Assembly (NCBI GenBank): GCA_903930765.1
Contig: CAIYZV010000439.1
Coordinates: 1 to 34,744, forward strand
Length of the DNA: 34,744 nt
Origin: an uncultured Pirellula sp.
GTDB taxonomy: Bacteria; Planctomycetota; Planctomycetia; Pirellulales; Pirellulaceae
Direction: 5' to 3'
The translations under genes and the position numbers were made by a program. The notes under the pieces were generated by a model. It searched no databases. It saw nothing but the letters and a program-made list of their open reading frames with translations, and was not told the origin of the DNA. Shown here piece after piece: positions 25,001 to 31,868 of this stretch. Position 1 is the stretch's first letter. Every line of letters starts with the position of its first letter.

Positions 25001-25779
25001 TGAGGGAGTGTGGACTCGTCGATTAAGTTCGTTGCGTTCTCAATCCCAACGTCGACTACGAAAAGAGCATCGTTGTAGTCGCGGTCACCACCCCCAATCA
25101 GGTCCTCAAATCCGACCAAAATGAATGGAGAGTCCGGCATGACGAACGCAACGACATGCTGAAAGTTGTCGCAGTTCTTGCTGATGTCATTCCATAACCA
25201 AGGAATGTAGGGCGGGGTCCCTTGGCCATTGAAGGACCTCCAACTCTGGAAGCCGTTTGGGAGCAGAAAGAAATCTAGCTGCCAACCGTTTCCTCCTGTT
25301 CCGATCTCTACAAAATCTCCAGGCTTCAGCGGATTGTCTATGTTGCGAACCGTGCCACCTTGGATCGATGCGTTTGGAAATAGCAAACGAGGTGTCCCGG
25401 GAGTGGTGCTGCCGGCAGGTGAAAATGTAAACCCAAGTGCATTTTGATATCCAGCACCTTCGGCTAGGAAATAGACACGGATTGTCTGGTTTGCTGCCTG
25501 CCTGAGAAAAAAGCGGTCCGGGTCGAGCTTGAATCCTGAAGCGTTGACGAACACGACTTGTTCGGCCAAATTCTTATCGATGATCGCCTGGAATTTTGGC
25601 ATCCATTGCTGATTGAAGGCGGCAGCCCTCGCATCCGATCCCGACACCTGGACATTGCCAATCACTGGGATGTTTTGAGGCAACGGTGTGGCTTGTGGGG
25701 TCGCTGGCGAACCAGCGATCACCGATGATAAACCCATCATCGACCAGCAAAAAATGAACACGATGTTCCGCATCATCAT
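24997..25779 (-). CDS. exported DUF4114-containing protein
   Basis: 260 residues with a signal peptide (MMMRNIVFIFCWSMMGLSSVIAG). The C-terminal third matches the DUF4114 pattern VGFEDLIGGGDRDYNDALFVVDVG, an acidic loop likely to bind calcium and common in extracellular and surface proteins. The middle is a beta-rich domain I do not recognise. The start lies at three consecutive ATG codons with GAGG about 5 nt upstream. It is the first gene of the TadE/TadG run, and its stop overlaps the next start as ATGA. This suggests a secreted partner of the TadE/TadG surface structure (inference). Confidence 0.82.
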   Translation of the reverse strand: MMMRNIVFIFCWSMMGLSSVIAGSPATPQATPLPQNIPVIGNVQVSGSDARAAAFNQQWMPKFQAIIDKNLAEQVVFVNASGFKLDPDRFFLRQAANQTIRVYFLAEGAGYQNALGFTFSPAGSTTPGTPRLLFPNASIQGGTVRNIDNPLKPGDFVEIGTGGNGWQLDFFLLPNGFQSWRSFNGQGTPPYIPWLWNDISKNCDNFQHVVAFVMPDSPFILVGFEDLIGGGDRDYNDALFVVDVGIENATNLIDESTLPQ

Positions 25780-25998
25780 CGCAACCTCGGACTGAAACTA
25801 AGGAGATTTTCGAGAGGCGAATGGGCATCGCCCTTTAGGAAACCGTAGTTTGCAAATTGCCGGGCGAGGCGACTTAGAAAAACGTGTTCGGAAAAAGGAC
25901 AGCGGTCTATTCTCTCCGTTCGATTCAACCGCTACAAACCGTATGCGTAGACGTGAAGCTCGATTTCAAGCAATGCGGTTGGGCACGAGCTAGTTGGG
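25780..25998 (-). promoter_or_regulatory. leader and promoter region of the DUF4114/Tad operon
   Basis: 219 bp without a gene, between the HEAT-repeat gene end and the DUF4114 start. A short hairpin GGGC-ATC-GCCC lies at about 25823-25833. I saw no strong promoter, riboswitch or terminator. A role in driving the Tad-like operon is inferred from position. Confidence 0.3.
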
Positions 25999-26862
25999 TT
26001 AATACACTTCGTTGCGGCGTGTCTTCGACGACTTTTCGAGCGTTCTGCGGGCTCGCCGAACAATGTATTCGGTTTCTCGAGACTTCGAGGACCTTAGCCA
26101 ATGGGAAGTGATTTGCATCACCCAGTCCGGTGCCGTTTTGCTCGCATCGTTCAGCCAATTTGCGACCGAATTTCGGACATAAAGCGATGTGTCGGAACGA
26201 AGGGGTTCGAGAATCGGCAGCCCCAACACAGGCGCATCGCGCAACAGTGCGATGTGTTCGCACCAGACACCCCGCGGTCTCGTGACCTCCGACGCAAACC
26301 GTCGCAACCGTTCATTGCGACTACCCGTCCATGGGACCAGCGACCCGATAGTCGCCACAGGATCCGCGGCAATATGCGGCCTCAGTCCCATCCAAGCCAA
26401 CTCCCGAACGGCGGAGTTGCGATCGTCTGCCAAGGTCTTCATCCAGGCCAACCGGCGAGAAAACTTTAATTCGGCAACCATCCCGACCAGAAGAGCGCAC
26501 CACTCGCGAACAACATCGCTGCGATGCTCTACCAAGTGCGCGTAGGCAGCATCTCCTAGAGCGACATGCCGCGATAAGACGCGTGCCACCCCCCACGATT
26601 GCTTGAGTGCGCTTAGGCCTCGCACGTCTCGAAGCTCCTTGCGATCCTCTGAGTCCAATGGCAACTCGCATGCGTTCGCCAGAGAAAGAAACAAGCGAAC
26701 TCGATCAACGGACAACCATTCGACAAGGGTCTTGGTCTCGATCCAACCCGAATTGAGCGCCCCTAAAATCTCGTCAGGGATGTCGCTCCTGCTCCGAGGG
26801 GCCTTGCGAGATTCCCACTGGACTAGCTGATCTGGCGTGGGATTACCGCGATGTGTTGACAT
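25999..26862 (-). CDS. AlkC/AlkD-like DNA alkylation repair HEAT-repeat protein
   Basis: 287 residues, almost wholly alpha-helical HEAT repeats. The C-terminal part RRFASEVTRPRGVWCEH and SLYVRNSVANWLNDASK matches the AlkC/AlkD-like alkylation-repair family, which excises N3- and N7-alkylated bases without base flipping. I cannot confirm the catalytic residues, so a non-enzymatic DNA-binding relative is possible. The ATG at 26862 is preferred. A TTG at 26883 would add seven residues. It lies 25 nt after the membrane-HTH gene in the same direction and is probably co-transcribed. Confidence 0.72.
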   Translation of the reverse strand: MSTHRGNPTPDQLVQWESRKAPRSRSDIPDEILGALNSGWIETKTLVEWLSVDRVRLFLSLANACELPLDSEDRKELRDVRGLSALKQSWGVARVLSRHVALGDAAYAHLVEHRSDVVREWCALLVGMVAELKFSRRLAWMKTLADDRNSAVRELAWMGLRPHIAADPVATIGSLVPWTGSRNERLRRFASEVTRPRGVWCEHIALLRDAPVLGLPILEPLRSDTSLYVRNSVANWLNDASKTAPDWVMQITSHWLRSSKSRETEYIVRRARRTLEKSSKTRRNEVY

Positions 26863-26887
26863 TGCCGAAAACGTCAACCTCAAACCG

Positions 26888-28108
26888 CTACTTGGAACCG
26901 ATCGCTTTGACCAATGCCGATGTCAAACTGGTCGAGTAATCGGTCTCACCATCCCACCCCCAAAGATTACGAAGGATGTCGGAGGTTAGGATTCCACACA
27001 ATCCCATCAGCAACAGAACCATGGCCAACATACCAACTTGAAGTCCCGTGTATGGGGTTTCGGGTGCACCACGGAGGGCCACCATTCCACCTGCAGCCGT
27101 TGCGTCAACGACATCGGAACCAAAATCAGCCCCCTCTTCCATCACCATGCCGGCGGCCTCCGGCATTCCGACTCCGTCGCCATAACTTCCTGAGTCTTCC
27201 AATTCGATGACCTGGGAACCACTGTCGTCGTCCGCTTCGATTCCACCGGAAGGTGTGAGTTGAAACTCTTCGCCTTGATTGAAATCGACCAACGCGCCAC
27301 TTCCGAGTCCACTGATCCCGCTCTCGCTGGGTTTGGAACCGCCAACATCCGAGCCCGCATCGGCTCCCAAATCGAGACCGGATATGCCGGTACCCGCGAG
27401 ATCAAGAGGTTCATCTTCGAGCGACAATCCGCTATCTGATGGACTCATCAAATTGATCCCGCTTTCAGAACCGAGTCCGATACCCGAATCGGATCCCAAT
27501 ACCAAATCATCTTCGTCGTCCGTCGCTAACTCCAAATCCCCACCGAGGTCGAGACTGCCGCTGCCAACTGGCGTGCCACCCGCAGAGCCTGATTGCAATC
27601 CAAGATCGGAACCGAGCACGTTGGAATCGGGTTGACGGCCTATCAAGTCGATACCGCTGGCCTCGGCTGGGTCGACGGAAAGATTCAGATCGCTTCCAAG
27701 ATCCAAGTCGCTGCTTGAATCACTTGGACTCTTTTGAACCAGTTTGACTCCGCTGCCGCTTTTTGGATCTGGCACCAGCGCGACGTCGCTTCCCTCGTGG
27801 TCGTCCGACAACTTCAAATCCGATCCCAATACGAGATCGCTTGACTCTTTTCCTATGGTGGCACCGGACTTGCCGCCACTGGATCCAACTTCTCGTTCAG
27901 AAACCAGAATCGACGAACCACCAGCGTCTTCATCGAGGGCATCCCCGGCCAGTTCCCCTTGGACCCGCTCCATTTCTTCCTGCTTGAACTTCCAGCTGGG
28001 GCCATCACGGTAGCCGAAGATCTCTCCGCGCGAACGCATCTCGATCAATTCGTCTGTCGAAATACCCAAAATCTTGGCGGCTTCGTCAAGCGATACGTAG
28101 TTTGACAT
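26888..28108 (-). CDS. excisionase-type HTH protein with acidic repeat tail and C-terminal membrane helix
   Basis: 406 residues. An N-terminal MerR/excisionase-like helix-turn-helix (about 3-50, VSLDEAAKILGISTDELIEM with GEIFGYRDGPSWKF) is followed by a long, acidic, Gly/Ser-rich disordered region (about 55-350) with recurring LGSDL or DLGSDL motifs near 93-98, 136-141, 165-169 and 203-207. One hydrophobic helix lies at about 355-376 (TGLQVGMLAMVLLLMGLCGI). DNA binding is suggested by the HTH but was not tested, and this HTH class can also bind protein partners. The layout suggests a membrane-tethered sensor or regulator, or a cell-division or organisation factor. A GGAG about 12 nt upstream is the only plausible Shine-Dalgarno. 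Confidence 0.85.
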   Translation of the reverse strand: MSNYVSLDEAAKILGISTDELIEMRSRGEIFGYRDGPSWKFKQEEMERVQGELAGDALDEDAGGSSILVSEREVGSSGGKSGATIGKESSDLVLGSDLKLSDDHEGSDVALVPDPKSGSGVKLVQKSPSDSSSDLDLGSDLNLSVDPAEASGIDLIGRQPDSNVLGSDLGLQSGSAGGTPVGSGSLDLGGDLELATDDEDDLVLGSDSGIGLGSESGINLMSPSDSGLSLEDEPLDLAGTGISGLDLGADAGSDVGGSKPSESGISGLGSGALVDFNQGEEFQLTPSGGIEADDDSGSQVIELEDSGSYGDGVGMPEAAGMVMEEGADFGSDVVDATAAGGMVALRGAPETPYTGLQVGMLAMVLLLMGLCGILTSDILRNLWGWDGETDYSTSLTSALVKAIGSK

Positions 28109-28451
28109 TCCGGACCATTACTCCGACGAGGGAACACTGAAAAGGCGACGACCAAACTCTGTACTACACTAGTCTACGCAACCACTAGATTCTAGCTATT
28201 GTTCTCAGACAAGCTCATCAAAAACCCGGGAAGTTTTCCGCGGGCCCCTCCTGCCGACCTTCCCAGCCCACAGCAACCCCTTCGGGATCCCACGGCGTCC
28301 CCTTCGGAATCTGGAAAAACCTTGATAGAGCCACCTTGTTAAAACCAGCCACGAATGCTCGGCTGACGTTTGCTCCGATCGTGCGGAAACTGTCGATTAT
28401 TCACAAGTTAACGGGTTTGCAGTTGCCGCTTTGCGTTCAGGGAGATGGCAT
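28109..28451. other. intergenic region, CapA end to HTH start
   Basis: 343 bp with no gene I trust. It should hold the promoter for the HTH gene and the end of the capA-like transcript. I saw CACTAG twice near 28167 and 28182, a small palindrome CTAGATTCTAG near 28184, and TTCAGGGAGA twice around 28436-28460, but no convincing terminator or promoter. Open frames crossing it are shadows. Confidence 0.4.
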
Positions 28452-29441
28452 TCAGGGAGAGGATGGGACAACGGGGGTCGGAATGCCGGCCGGATCCATC
28501 TCAACCGCATCGATCCGCAGATCAACATCTCCAGAGTCGGAGATATCGAGGGTTGCTACCCAGCCGAGCCATACTTCGGGATCCCCGGCGTAGTAGTCGA
28601 ATACGAAATTCCCCAAGCTATAAACAATCGGTTTTCCTCGGTGATAATCGATCGTCTGCGGGATATGGGGATGGGCTCCGACCACCGCCGTGGCCCCTGC
28701 CTCGATGCACCGCTGTGCCAGTTCCCGCTGATCGGGACGAGGCTGAGACTCCAATTCTTCCCCCCAATGAAAAAACGGGATTACCACATCGCATTGGAGC
28801 TCATTGCGGGATTTCTTGATGTCGGCGATCACCCAGTCGGGGTTCAGTGGGGTATTGCCAGCTTGTTTTTTCTTGGCGGCGTACTCCTCGGCGTAAAACT
28901 CGTTGAATCCCAGCAACGCGATCCGCTTCCCTTTCCGTTCCAAAACCAAAGGACGCCGGGATTCCTTGAGATTCCTACCACCCCCGAAATAAGGCAAATC
29001 CACCTGATCGAGGATTTCCATGCAGCCGACCAACCCTTCGGGACCGTAGTCCAGCGAATGATTATTGGCCAAACTCACGGCATCGAAATGCCGCTTCAGG
29101 AAACGCTCTGACCCACCCGCAGCCCGAAATACGTAAGGCTTACTCCGCCTGGAACCCTCATCGCCGAGAACACACTCCAGATTGCCAACCCGCAGGTCGG
29201 CACCCTCGAGCAATCCCTTGCAGCGTTCAAAGGGATCCTTTTCCAACCCGATCCAATGGCCGGGGCCGTTGTCCAGCATGACATCCCCGACAAAAACGAT
29301 ACGGAGTGATGGTTCCGCGGCAATTGCTACCCCATTCCCCCCAGAGCTTGGCCCCGCGAAATGGAAGCAAACCATCAAAACCAGTGTCCTACCAGCGGCG
29401 GCGAGTCCGGGAAGCAGTCCACGAATGCTCAAAGAAACCAT
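28452..29441 (-). CDS. CapA-family exported metallophosphatase-like protein
   Basis: 329 residues, CapA/PGA_cap family (calcineurin-like fold), which acts in poly-gamma-glutamate or other surface polymer handling. Motifs are VFVGDVMLDNG, GNLECVL, VSLANNHSLDYG, PFFHWGEELESQP and VVGAHPHIPQTI, which hold the putative metal ligands. The N-terminus has a hydrophobic segment near 15-35, so it is exported or membrane-bound. I chose the ATG at 29441, since an upstream extension to 29495 adds only a short leader. The neighbours do not include CapB/C, so a polyglutamate role is not supported and its substrate is open. Confidence 0.85.
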   Translation of the reverse strand: MVSLSIRGLLPGLAAAGRTLVLMVCFHFAGPSSGGNGVAIAAEPSLRIVFVGDVMLDNGPGHWIGLEKDPFERCKGLLEGADLRVGNLECVLGDEGSRRSKPYVFRAAGGSERFLKRHFDAVSLANNHSLDYGPEGLVGCMEILDQVDLPYFGGGRNLKESRRPLVLERKGKRIALLGFNEFYAEEYAAKKKQAGNTPLNPDWVIADIKKSRNELQCDVVIPFFHWGEELESQPRPDQRELAQRCIEAGATAVVGAHPHIPQTIDYHRGKPIVYSLGNFVFDYYAGDPEVWLGWVATLDISDSGDVDLRIDAVEMDPAGIPTPVVPSSP

Positions 29442-29634
29442 CTTAATACCACCCAAAAGGCTAAGAACTGAAAAATCAGCCAGGACCCCGTACACCCCAC
29501 GATACTCCCCAGACTTCTAGACTCCACAGACTTCTGGCCGAAATAGCACTGGACAAAATACCCTGCCGCCGCCATCATAACTGGCCCGAAAAACCTAAAA
29601 CCTAAATTCCAAAGCTTATTCAGGAGTAGTTGTC

Positions 29635-29904
29635 GTGCCAAATATCGAGAGTGCCAAGAAGCGGCTTCGCCAGTCGCTCCAACGCCGCGCTCGCAACCGC
29701 GCTGCGAAGTCCTCGTTGAAAACGTCCATTAAGAAACTGCATTCCGCTGTCCAAGCCAAGCAGTTCGATACGGCCCGAACTCATTTTTCGTCGCTTTGCA
29801 AGTTGCTCGACCAGACTGCTTCCAAAGGTATCATTCACGTGAACAAGGCTTCGCGTACGAAGAGCCGATTGAGCAGCTATATCCGCAAGGCTTCCGTCGC
29901 CTAA
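29635..29904 (+). CDS. rpsT: 30S ribosomal protein S20
   Basis: 89-residue basic all-helical protein that binds the 5' domain and h44 of 16S rRNA early in small-subunit assembly. It starts MPNIESAKKRLRQSLQRRAR and continues with RNRAAKSSLKTSIKKL, which are diagnostic. The GTG start has AGGAG at 29622-29626 with 8-nt spacing. GTG or other non-ATG starts are seen in S20 of several bacteria and fit autoregulation. The gene stands alone, with a terminator at 30037-30063. A weak -35-like TGGACA with a -10-like region lies near 29551-29580. Confidence 0.95.
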   Translation: MPNIESAKKRLRQSLQRRARNRAAKSSLKTSIKKLHSAVQAKQFDTARTHFSSLCKLLDQTASKGIIHVNKASRTKSRLSSYIRKASVA

Positions 29905-29995
29905 CCAAGGCCGCGGGTATTCTGGACCGACGTCGAGTCGAGTCGAGAAAACCTGTAGACTCCACGCATGAAGTGGGTTTAGGTCGTTTCGTCTA

Positions 29996-30021
29996 GGCGT
30001 CTCTTTTTCGTTAGAGTCGCC
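29996..30021 (+). other. imperfect hairpin in the rpsT 3' region
   Basis: GGCG-T-CTC pairs with GAG-T-CGCC around a T-rich loop, with one T-T mismatch. It lies between rpsT and the strong terminator and may stabilise the transcript end. A GTCGA triplet repeat (29932-29946) lies upstream of it. Confidence 0.4.
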
Positions 30022-30036
30022 CCAAACGCGTCATTC

Positions 30037-30063
30037 AAAGCACGGCGGATGCCGTGCTTTTTT
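30037..30063 (+). terminator. Rho-independent terminator after rpsT
   Basis: AAAGCACGGC (30037-30046), a GGAT loop and GCCGTGCTTT (30051-30060) form a perfect 10-bp stem, and the T-run continues to 30063. It is the clearest terminator in the window. Confidence 0.93.
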
Positions 30064-30228
30064 ATTGGACTCACAGCACTCCACCCTCAGTGTGCCGTTA
30101 GAAATCTCCCACTGCGAACTCCCGGTACAAGCGTTACCAAAGGACGAACTCTGTTTTTGTCTCGGTGTCCACCTGAATCCATCCGATGAAGGATAGGGTG
30201 TCGTTCGTTTGACAAAAGGAATCGAGTC

Positions 30229-30519
30229 ATGGAATTCGATCGCAATCGTTACTTTATGTTCGGAGTAGTCCTCTTCTTTTTGGGGCTGCAATTCCGCTTT
30301 GTGGATTCGTTCGTACTGAATGAGAGTAGCACCCGAGCTCTCCACAAAATCGCGAAGCAAGCCAAGGTGGCTGATGCGAACGGAGCTACGAACGCGTACA
30401 TGCAAGTCGCCCCATCCCCGAAGAAGACCGTCAAGCCGCCCAATTGGCTCGGCTTTATTCTGCTCACTGCTGGCGGTGTGATGTCACTACATGCGTTGGT
30501 CCTTCCGAAACGGCAATAG
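30229..30519 (+). CDS. small two-helix membrane protein, unknown function
   Basis: 96 residues. Hydrophobic segments at about 8-28 (YFMFGVVLFFLGLQFRFV) and 73-90 (LGFILLTAGGVMSLHALV) flank a polar loop containing Ala, Thr and Lys. No family is recognised. The ATG is preceded by AAAAGGA (30214-30220) with 8-nt spacing. It is followed 47 nt later by an exported protein gene, so the two may form a transcript after the rpsT terminator. Confidence 0.75.
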   Translation: MEFDRNRYFMFGVVLFFLGLQFRFVDSFVLNESSTRALHKIAKQAKVADANGATNAYMQVAPSPKKTVKPPNWLGFILLTAGGVMSLHALVLPKRQ

Positions 30520-30566
30520 CCTCTTCCCGAACCTGTAGCCTTCGCATTCGTGTCCGGAGTACAACC

Positions 30567-31007
30567 ATGTCCAAAGTACATCGGACGCTAAAACGCATCG
30601 CCCGCTCAGCATCGTTCTGGGTTTTCGTCAGCGTCACTTCGACAACGATCCTAGTAAACCTGAACGTGGATTCGAATTCCAACGCATCCAAGGGCCTTTG
30701 GTCGAACGCGGCCCTCGCTGAGGACACGCTTCAAATCCCATCCGCAACTAAAGAACGATCGCTACTCCGCGAAGGATCCTCGGTCGTTGAGTCAAAGGGA
30801 AAATTTCGGATCGTGAAGGACCGATTGGTCTTCCAAGAGGATGGTTCAACACGGTCCTTTGTCTGCCTAGAAAACCAGATGCTCCAGCGTGTTGCGTCGT
30901 ACCTCTCGGAGGAAGATCGACGCTTGGTTTGGGTGGTGACCGGAAGAATTACCGAGTACGAATCCAGCAATTACCTGCTGATCGAAAAGGCGACTCGCGG
31001 ACGCTAA
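30567..31007 (+). CDS. exported or membrane-anchored protein, unknown function
   Basis: 146 residues. A basic N-terminus and one hydrophobic segment (about 15-35, FWVFVSVTSTTILVNLNV) precede a soluble domain of about 70 residues with alternating strands, ending LVWVVTGRITEYESSNYLLIEKATRG. The pattern resembles a small OB-fold-like domain, but I cannot assign a family. The ATG at 30567 has GGAG at 30556-30559, 7 nt upstream. An upstream frame to 30444 overlaps the previous gene and is rejected. Confidence 0.7.
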   Translation: MSKVHRTLKRIARSASFWVFVSVTSTTILVNLNVDSNSNASKGLWSNAALAEDTLQIPSATKERSLLREGSSVVESKGKFRIVKDRLVFQEDGSTRSFVCLENQMLQRVASYLSEEDRRLVWVVTGRITEYESSNYLLIEKATRGR

Positions 31008-31163
31008 ATCGTATTCTAGGCCCCGTTGCTTAGTCTCCCCTTCGGCCTGCAGTGGCACTTCCAGTTGCAGAACTCCGACGTCAGACCGACGGGCGCTAAA
31101 ACGCGAACCTAGCAATTCTTTTTCAGACTCGTCTCAGCAATTCTCATATCACCCAAAATGGGA
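31008..31163. other. convergent intergenic region
   Basis: 156 bp between two convergent genes. An imperfect hairpin CTGCA-TGG / CCA-TGCAG lies near 31051-31074 without a T-run, and AGCAATTCT occurs twice (about 31111 and 31137). No terminator is obvious for either gene. Confidence 0.35.
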
Positions 31164-31868
31164 TTAGTCACGAGCCTGCATCAACGCGGACGGTTGCCCC
31201 TTTTTGAACTGCAAGGAGTACTTCTTTGCAGAAGTTGTTCTCGGTTGTGGATAGATAACCACCGAGTTTTCCTGCCTTTCAACGGTCTCTAGAAAAAGTT
31301 GATGGACTAGCCAATCTCGCGAGCTCTTGGCTGCTTCCAAACGGGGCGGATACATCTCCAGATAGATCCAAATCCATCCGCGTTCCGACTCCATACCGAT
31401 CCACTTCAAACTAGAACGCGTCGGATCCTTGCGAGACGTTTTGTCCGAGGTCTCCTCGGTCACCGTATCCCCCGTCGCGGCTGCATCCGCTCCGCGGAGA
31501 GTCTCTTTCGGCATCTCGGAGATGCGCTGATCAACTTCTTGTTGAGCCAGATCCACCGGTACTCGCAACACGAAGAATTGATCATTCAGGAAATTGGTAA
31601 CGAGTTGCGGGAACTGTTCATCGTCAATCGAAATCGACTTACCGACAACCTTTGAAAGCTCCTTCTCCAGGTCTTGAGGATGAACACGCAAGGCGACTTC
31701 CCAGCGATCGGAGTCATTCCATTCCATTTGCCCGATACAAACGTGAAACGGATGAGGGAAGAACGCCATCGACGAACCGCATAGGCTCGCCAGTGTCATC
31801 GCGCACAGAAGTACACTGAGCGTCGCCCCTATCGCAGTCAGGAAGTGATGCCTCCCGTTTTTAAACAT
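31164..31868 (-). CDS. DUF6702-like exported protein
   Basis: 234 residues with an N-terminal signal segment (about 10-30, TAIGATLSVLLCAMTLASLC) and the motif HPFHVCIGQMEWN just after it, which matches the HPFYVS-x-EIEYN pattern of the DUF6702 family. The middle is a helix- and strand-rich domain, and a Thr/Ser/Asp/Lys-rich insertion occurs at about 130-150. Function is unknown. The ATG at 31868 overlaps the last 8 nt of the M1 peptidase gene, so the pair is coupled. As I recall, this neighbour pairing also occurs in Bacteroidetes, which supports a shared pathway for export or processing. Confidence 0.75.
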   Translation of the reverse strand: MFKNGRHHFLTAIGATLSVLLCAMTLASLCGSSMAFFPHPFHVCIGQMEWNDSDRWEVALRVHPQDLEKELSKVVGKSISIDDEQFPQLVTNFLNDQFFVLRVPVDLAQQEVDQRISEMPKETLRGADAAATGDTVTEETSDKTSRKDPTRSSLKWIGMESERGWIWIYLEMYPPRLEAAKSSRDWLVHQLFLETVERQENSVVIYPQPRTTSAKKYSLQFKKGQPSALMQARD

